Shown piece by piece: positions 5,350 through 9,852 of a stretch of 9,852 nucleotides of DNA. The notes below the pieces were generated by a model. The model was given only the letters and a program-made list of their open reading frames with translations, searched no databases and was not told the DNA's origin. The first letter of the stretch is position 1. Each line of letters starts with the position of its first letter. The stretch is from Bryobacteraceae bacterium (lineage in GTDB: Bacteria > Acidobacteriota > Terriglobia > Bryobacterales > Bryobacteraceae), in the NCBI GenBank assembly GCA_947456995.1, contig CANGVB010000083.1, forward strand, positions 1 to 9,852, in the 5' to 3' direction. The translations under genes and the position numbers were made by a program.

Positions 5350-8300
5350 TTAAAAGTTGTACTTGAGGCCGAACTGGATGCGGCGGGGGTCTTCGGCAGC
5401 GTTGATTCTGCCGACGGCCGGGGTGCCGACGCCGGTGTTGGGGTTGTCGAAGTTCGCTTTATTCAGGGTGTTGAAGGTTTCAACGCGGAACTGGAGGGCG
5501 TGGCCTTCCCAGGGCATTCTGAAGGTGCGGGAGACCATCATGTCGACATTTTGACGGCCGGGCCCGATGATGAGACTGCGACCGGCATTAGAGACAACGC
5601 CGGGGGCGCTGGGGACAACAAAGCCTGTGTCGAAGTACCGATCAATGGTGCGTTCGGACTCGGGAAGGTTGGGGTTGCGGACCCAATCGCCACGGACGAC
5701 GCCGCCGAGGTTTTGATTGTTTACGTTGATGGTGTGGCTGATGGGTGTGCCGGTGTGGGCAGCGACGATGGCCCCAACCTGCCAACCGGCGAGGGCCCAT
5801 TTGGCAGGGCCGGACATTTTGCCGGTTGGGATTTCATAGACGAGAGAAAGCGCGTAACCGAGTTTGCGGTTGAGCGTGGAGAGGCCGCGTTCACGACGGA
5901 GGTCATATGGAGTTGCCGCACCCTGGCCGCCGTCGAGTAGATCTTGGTTGCCGTAATCCATATTTTTCGACCAGGTGAAGGAGGTGAGGAAGGTGAAGCC
6001 GTTGGCGAAGCGTTTTTCAGCTTTGAAGGTGAGGGCGTGATAGACGGAGTTGAGAGAGTTCTCGTGATAGTCGACGTTTGAGAACTGCGGCAGAATGAGG
6101 CGTTGATTGGAAGCCACTGTTGCCGAGGGAGTGAGGGGCTGGTTGATGTTACGCACTGTGTGAAGATTGGTGCCCTTGGTGCCCTGATAGCCGATGGTGA
6201 CCAGAGTGTCGAGGGGAAGCGTGCGCTGGATGTCGAGGAACCACTGGGAAGCATAGAGCGTGCCGCGGAAGTCTGGAATGACGAAGACTCCGGCGCCGCG
6301 CTGGAGCTGTGTATTTGAGAAGGCGGGAAAGCCTTGCTGGACGAAGACGGGCGTGGTTTCGAAGTTGGGCTGGATGGCGATGTCTTGCGAACGAGGTGGG
6401 CCCGCGCGGAAGTTGGCGCCTTCAGTGGAGAGACTGTTGGGCTCGCCGTAGAAGATGCCGCCGCCAGTGCGGATGACGGTTTTTGAATTGAGCTGGAAGG
6501 CGAGGCCGGCGCGGGGGGCGAAGTTGTTGTAGTCGTTCTTGCAGCCGCAATCAGAATCGGAAGTGGGGAAGGCGATGGTGCCCTGATCGAGGAGGTAGCG
6601 GCCTACGCTCTGCTTGTCTGCTTGCGGGAAGGTGCCTTTGGGGAAGGTTTCCCAACGAAGGCCGAGGTTGATGGTGAGGCGGGAGGAGAGTTTCCAATCG
6701 TCCTGGATGAAGGCGCCCATGTAGGGGGCGACGATGTTCTCACCCTGGTTGTTGCCGAAGGTGCCGCCGGAGACCCAACCGAGAAGCATGTCTGCGAGTC
6801 CGTTGCCGGTGTTGCCACGGCTCGCGCCATTGTTGGGTTGTTGTGAGGTGAACTGCCCGCTGAAGTTGAACTGGCCGCGACGGAAGCGGGCGGCGTTGCG
6901 GAAGATGTTGAGGCGGCGGTATTCACCTCCGAATTTGAGGATGTGTTTGCCCTTCTGCCAGGAGAGTGAGTTGGAGATCATGCGGTTGTCGAGGTTGTTG
7001 AAGTTGGGCCAGAAGGCGCGGGGGCCGGCCTGAGTGAAGCCAGCGGGTGCGAAGAGGGAGAAGCCGGTATTGGGGCCGTCGTTCAAGACTTCGCCGGGAG
7101 AGTTTTTAATGCCGAAGCCGGGGTTGAGATTTTCGGTGAAGGGGATGTCGAACTTGGTGTCGAACTTGGAGTAACCGAAGCGGAGTTCGTTGAAAAGAGT
7201 GGCAGTGAAGGTGCTGGAAAGGCTGGCGGCAATGTTGTGACCCTTGAGATCGACGGTCTGACCTGCACCGCCCATGACCGGGTAAGGGAGAGTGCCGTTT
7301 TCGTTGCGGAATTGATCGCGAAGAGAGTAGCGGACGAAGAAGCGGTGATTGGACGAGATGTTGTGATCAACGCGGGTGTCGTATTGCTCGGCGTTGTCAG
7401 AGTCTTTGGGCGAGAAGAAGTGATTGAGCGGGGCGTTGTCGAGACCGGCAATATTGGAGACAGGGTAGAGATTGATGATTTGTCTTGAGACCGGATCGAT
7501 GCGGGTTAAGGGGATGCGATTACCGGGGAATTGCTGCCGGGTGGCGGTGGCACCGGTACCGGTGAGGGTAAGCGGATCGTAGATGTTGCGGCGGATGGCG
7601 GGCTGGGCGCTAAAGTCGAGACGTTCGACGATGTCGCGAGATGGGACCGAGGTGATGTAACTCTGGCCACGGCGGATGCGGGTGCCCTGGTAGGAGCCGA
7701 AGAAGAAGGTGCGGTTCTTGATGATACGGCCGCCTAGAGTGGCGCCGAACTGGTTCTGTTGGAGGAGAGGCTTTTTTGCGCCGCTGCGATTGGCGAAGAA
7801 GTTGGTGGCGTCGAGCGTTTGATTGCGAAGGAATTCGTAGGCCGAGCCGTGAAACTCGTTTTGGCCGGACTTGGTGTTGACGATGATTTTTGCGCCGGCG
7901 CGGTAGCCGTATTCGGCGCTCATGTTGTTGGTGACTACTTTGAATTCGCTGACTGCGTCTACTGGGGGTTTGACGGCCTGGGCTTCAAAGCCGAGGGGGC
8001 CGCCGGAGGTGCGGGAGCTGTTGTCGTTGCCATCGAGGAGGACGTTGTTCTGGGCGATTTGCATACCGACGGCTGCGAAGGCACCTTCGCTTCGGCCACG
8101 GCTGCCGGAGTTCTGGCCACCGCCGGGGAGGACGCCGGCGGTGAACTGGGCGAGCTGAAGATAGTTGCGGCCGTTGAGGGGCATCTCAAGGATGCGCTTG
8201 CCGTCGATGACCTGGCCGACTTCGGTAGTTTCTGTGTTGAGGAGAACGGCTGAGGCGGAGACGCTTACGGATTCGGTGACGGCACCGGGTTTGAGGGTGA

Positions 8301-8622
8301 AGTCGAAGCGGGCGGTCTGGTTTACTTCGAGACGGAACTCACTAACGGTTTGGGTGGAGAAGCCTGGGGCGAGGCATTCGAGTTTGTAGAGGCCGGAGTT
8401 GAGCAGCGGGATGAGGTAGAAGCCCTTGTCGTTGGTAGAGGACTTGGTGACAACGCCGGTGGCTGTGTTGGTGAGCGTGAGGGTGGCCTGGTTGAGGACG
8501 GCACCCGAGGTATCGAAGACGTTGCCCTGGATGCCGGAGTTTTGGGCGTAGAGGGAGAGAGTAAGAAAGACCGAAGCGAGGACGTGACGCATCTCGTAAT
8601 TTTGCCACGGTTTGATGTCCAT
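5350..8622 (-). CDS. TonB-dependent receptor, Oar-like, with carboxypeptidase-regulatory domain
   Basis: This 1090-residue outer-membrane transporter uses the proton motive force through TonB-ExbBD to import a large or scarce ligand. A signal peptide (MRHVLASVFLTLSLYA, 11-26) precedes a carboxypeptidase-regulatory-like Ig fold (about 30-111: GIQGNVFDTSGAVLNQATL...), a plug domain (about 120-255, with the acidobacterial signature ILEMPLNGRNYLQLAQFTAG at 144-163) and a long beta-barrel. NEFHGSAYEFLRN at 255-267 marks the plug-barrel junction, and the protein ends in RIQFGLKYNF, a typical BAM signal with terminal Phe. I kept the ATG at 8622; an ATG at 8592 (M11) would start exactly at the signal peptide and is equally plausible, since neither has a good Shine-Dalgarno. 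The family is greatly expanded in Solibacter-like acidobacteria. The hydrolase gene 35 bases upstream is probably in the same transcript. The ligand is unknown. Confidence 0.93.
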   Translation of the reverse strand: MDIKPWQNYEMRHVLASVFLTLSLYAQNSGIQGNVFDTSGAVLNQATLTLTNTATGVVTKSSTNDKGFYLIPLLNSGLYKLECLAPGFSTQTVSEFRLEVNQTARFDFTLKPGAVTESVSVSASAVLLNTETTEVGQVIDGKRILEMPLNGRNYLQLAQFTAGVLPGGGQNSGSRGRSEGAFAAVGMQIAQNNVLLDGNDNSSRTSGGPLGFEAQAVKPPVDAVSEFKVVTNNMSAEYGYRAGAKIIVNTKSGQNEFHGSAYEFLRNQTLDATNFFANRSGAKKPLLQQNQFGATLGGRIIKNRTFFFGSYQGTRIRRGQSYITSVPSRDIVERLDFSAQPAIRRNIYDPLTLTGTGATATRQQFPGNRIPLTRIDPVSRQIINLYPVSNIAGLDNAPLNHFFSPKDSDNAEQYDTRVDHNISSNHRFFVRYSLRDQFRNENGTLPYPVMGGAGQTVDLKGHNIAASLSSTFTATLFNELRFGYSKFDTKFDIPFTENLNPGFGIKNSPGEVLNDGPNTGFSLFAPAGFTQAGPRAFWPNFNNLDNRMISNSLSWQKGKHILKFGGEYRRLNIFRNAARFRRGQFNFSGQFTSQQPNNGASRGNTGNGLADMLLGWVSGGTFGNNQGENIVAPYMGAFIQDDWKLSSRLTINLGLRWETFPKGTFPQADKQSVGRYLLDQGTIAFPTSDSDCGCKNDYNNFAPRAGLAFQLNSKTVIRTGGGIFYGEPNSLSTEGANFRAGPPRSQDIAIQPNFETTPVFVQQGFPAFSNTQLQRGAGVFVIPDFRGTLYASQWFLDIQRTLPLDTLVTIGYQGTKGTNLHTVRNINQPLTPSATVASNQRLILPQFSNVDYHENSLNSVYHALTFKAEKRFANGFTFLTSFTWSKNMDYGNQDLLDGGQGAATPYDLRRERGLSTLNRKLGYALSLVYEIPTGKMSGPAKWALAGWQVGAIVAAHTGTPISHTINVNNQNLGGVVRGDWVRNPNLPESERTIDRYFDTGFVVPSAPGVVSNAGRSLIIGPGRQNVDMMVSRTFRMPWEGHALQFRVETFNTLNKANFDNPNTGVGTPAVGRINAAEDPRRIQFGLKYNF

Positions 8623-8631
8623 TCTTGAGTA

Positions 8632-8654
8632 GCGAAAGGAAAGCTCGCGAAAGG
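8632..8654. repeat. Direct repeat of GCGAAAGG between hydrolase and receptor genes
   Basis: GCGAAAGG occurs at 8632-8639 and again at 8647-8654, 15 bases apart, within the 35-base gap upstream of the receptor start. On the coding strand this reads as two CCTTTCGC copies in the leader of the receptor gene. Two copies of an 8-mer at short spacing could be a regulator site, but they may also be chance or local duplication. Confidence 0.35.
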
Positions 8655-8657
8655 TGG

Positions 8658-9852
8658 CTATGGAATGGTGAGAGTCACACCCTCGGGTGATTTTGTGTTG
8701 CCCACCTGGAGGGTGAGAGCTGTGCCGCTGGGGGTTCCTTCGGGATAACGAATGTTGATCTGGAAGAGCCCTGCTGTGAGGCCAGGTGCGGCACCGGAGT
8801 AGAGGATTTCTGCTTCCCGCTGGGCAGCGCCCGAACCGAGAAGGACTTTGACGGGCAGGCGTGGAGTTGGGAGTGGTTGCGTTACGGCTAGCGCGCCGTC
8901 GACAGGGAGGGGAGTCATGAGGCCTTCGCCTGTGGCATAGAGAACTGCAATGCGGTCTGAGGGGTAGACTACAGCGGCGGCTGGGCCGGTGCCGGAGGAG
9001 TTGGCGGTGAAGAAGGCAGGGGCGGCTTCGACGACGTTGTATTCAGTGGCCGTGGAAACTACGCCGAGACGCTCGACTTCTACGCGGACCCTGGATTTTC
9101 CGGCAACGTTGTAAGGAACGATCGCCGAGACCTGGGTCTCGAATGTGTAGACGAGCGGGGCAGGAGTGCCGTCGAAGAGGACTCTGGTGCCGTCGAGGGA
9201 ATTGGCAAGGCGGCCCTGCGCGTCGAGGCGGGCGGTGGTGAGTTGTTTGGGGCCGAGGTTAGTTCCGAAGAGGGTGACGATGAGGCCCGGGCTGACTGCG
9301 CCGGTCTTGAAGCTGGCCGCACTGACAACGCCGCCGTCGGCGACGCGTGCGCGCTCTCCGGGGAAGTAGAGAGGGAAGAAGTCATGCTGGGGCCAGGTGC
9401 GCTGGCGGTTCATTGCAGCGCTGTAGAGGTTATCGGCTTCGGCACCGAAATCGTTCTCGTTCTGCACACGCATGTTGAAGACGTAGGCCAGACAAAGGTC
9501 GCTGCTGTAACGAACGATGTAGGAGCGATGGCCTGGCAGGGAGCCGGTATGGAAGAGGGTGGCAGAGTTGCCGACGGGCCTGACGTTGAAGCCGAGGCCA
9601 TAGAAGGTGGGGGTGCCGACGCTGACGGGAGCTTCCGGACGCTTGATCAGTTCGGCAAAGGCGGCTGAAGAGATGAGTTTATCCGGGCGATCCTGATCGA
9701 TGCGGGAGAGAATGCGGGCGAGGTCTGGCATCGAAGAGACCCAAGTGCCGGCGCCTTCGAGGCCTTCCAGAAAGATGCTGCCGTAAGGGCGTTCTACCAT
9801 TCCTTCGCCAGGGAAGACGCTGTTTACCAGGGCGTCGCCGGTGAACATGTGA
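8658..9852 (-). CDS. Secreted serine hydrolase (beta-lactamase/transpeptidase-like) with TIGR03437-type C-terminal domain, N-terminus outside window
   Basis: Only the C-terminal 398 or so codons are visible. The frame stays open through the ATG at 9848 to the edge, so that ATG is probably internal. The first 160 residues match the end of a class C beta-lactamase-like (PF00144) domain: GAGTWVSSMPDLARILSRID (32-51), YGLGF (83-87) and the HTG triad motif in FHTGSLPGHRSYIVRY (99-114), the equivalent of KTG. The SxxK and YxN motifs lie outside the window. From about 174 comes the Solibacter C-terminal domain: VVSAASFKTGAVSPG, then IVTLFGTNLGP, IVPYNVAG, AVLYATGEGL and the terminal QINIRYPEGTPSG...GVTLTIP. 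This domain is thought to be a cell-surface or secretion-linked tail in these bacteria. The receptor gene follows 35 bases downstream. The substrate (peptide, ester or beta-lactam) cannot be told. Confidence 0.88.
   Translation of the reverse strand, partial: HMFTGDALVNSVFPGEGMVERPYGSIFLEGLEGAGTWVSSMPDLARILSRIDQDRPDKLISSAAFAELIKRPEAPVSVGTPTFYGLGFNVRPVGNSATLFHTGSLPGHRSYIVRYSSDLCLAYVFNMRVQNENDFGAEADNLYSAAMNRQRTWPQHDFFPLYFPGERARVADGGVVSAASFKTGAVSPGLIVTLFGTNLGPKQLTTARLDAQGRLANSLDGTRVLFDGTPAPLVYTFETQVSAIVPYNVAGKSRVRVEVERLGVVSTATEYNVVEAAPAFFTANSSGTGPAAAVVYPSDRIAVLYATGEGLMTPLPVDGALAVTQPLPTPRLPVKVLLGSGAAQREAEILYSGAAPGLTAGLFQINIRYPEGTPSGTALTLQVGNTKSPEGVTLTIP

Noticed and set aside
5393..5414. 7-bp inverted repeat TCGGCAG / CTGCCGA near the receptor 3' end
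   Set aside because: No T run follows on either strand and it lies within conserved coding sequence, so it is not a credible terminator.
7551..7564. Perfect 14-bp palindrome CACCGGTACCGGTG
   Set aside because: It arises from repeated ACC-GGT codons (T-G-T-G) inside the receptor barrel and is probably coincidental.
7759..8253. Plus-strand open frame opposite the receptor plug region
   Set aside because: Shadow of the receptor gene, which is certain from its domains; no independent start signal or motif.

Overview
The window looks like chromosomal DNA from an acidobacterium of the Solibacter/Bryobacter group. The evidence is an Oar-like outer-membrane receptor with an N-terminal carboxypeptidase-regulatory domain, a secreted serine hydrolase ending in the 'Solibacter C-terminal' domain (TIGR03437 type), and a small protein with the 'NAxxSTGPRTxxGK' N-terminus that recurs in Acidobacteriota and Planctomycetota. 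Coding sequence is dense and GC-rich. The taxonomic call rests on family recognition, not on a search.

The left part (1-3299, minus strand) is a tight four-gene unit read right to left: the STGPRT-type protein of unknown function, a DUF1385 (YqhQ-like) membrane protein, prfA (release factor RF1) and prmC (the methyltransferase that modifies RF1), which runs off the left edge. Junctions are a 4-base ATGA overlap, a 9-base gap and an 11-base overlap. A perfect 9-bp hairpin with a GCAA loop and a following T-rich run lies inside prmC and resembles an intrinsic terminator.

The middle (3462-4536, plus strand) diverges from that unit. It is a three-gene cassette: a DUF433 antitoxin-like protein, an HNH-type nuclease-like protein starting 2 bases after the DUF433 stop, and a four-helix membrane protein whose Shine-Dalgarno overlaps the HNH stop. 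The DUF5615 PIN-like toxin often paired with DUF433 is absent. This is the most unusual arrangement in the window. A gap of about 270 bases without a convincing gene follows, then an unrecognised secreted protein (4807-5349).

The right part (5350-9852, minus strand) encodes the secreted serine hydrolase, truncated at its N-terminus by the window edge, and 35 bases downstream of it the 1090-residue TonB-dependent receptor. They are probably one transcription unit for periplasmic hydrolysis and outer-membrane uptake; the substrate is unknown. The receptor stop codon directly abuts the stop codon of the convergent secreted-protein gene.

I found no tRNA, rRNA, CRISPR array, insertion sequence or recognisable riboswitch.
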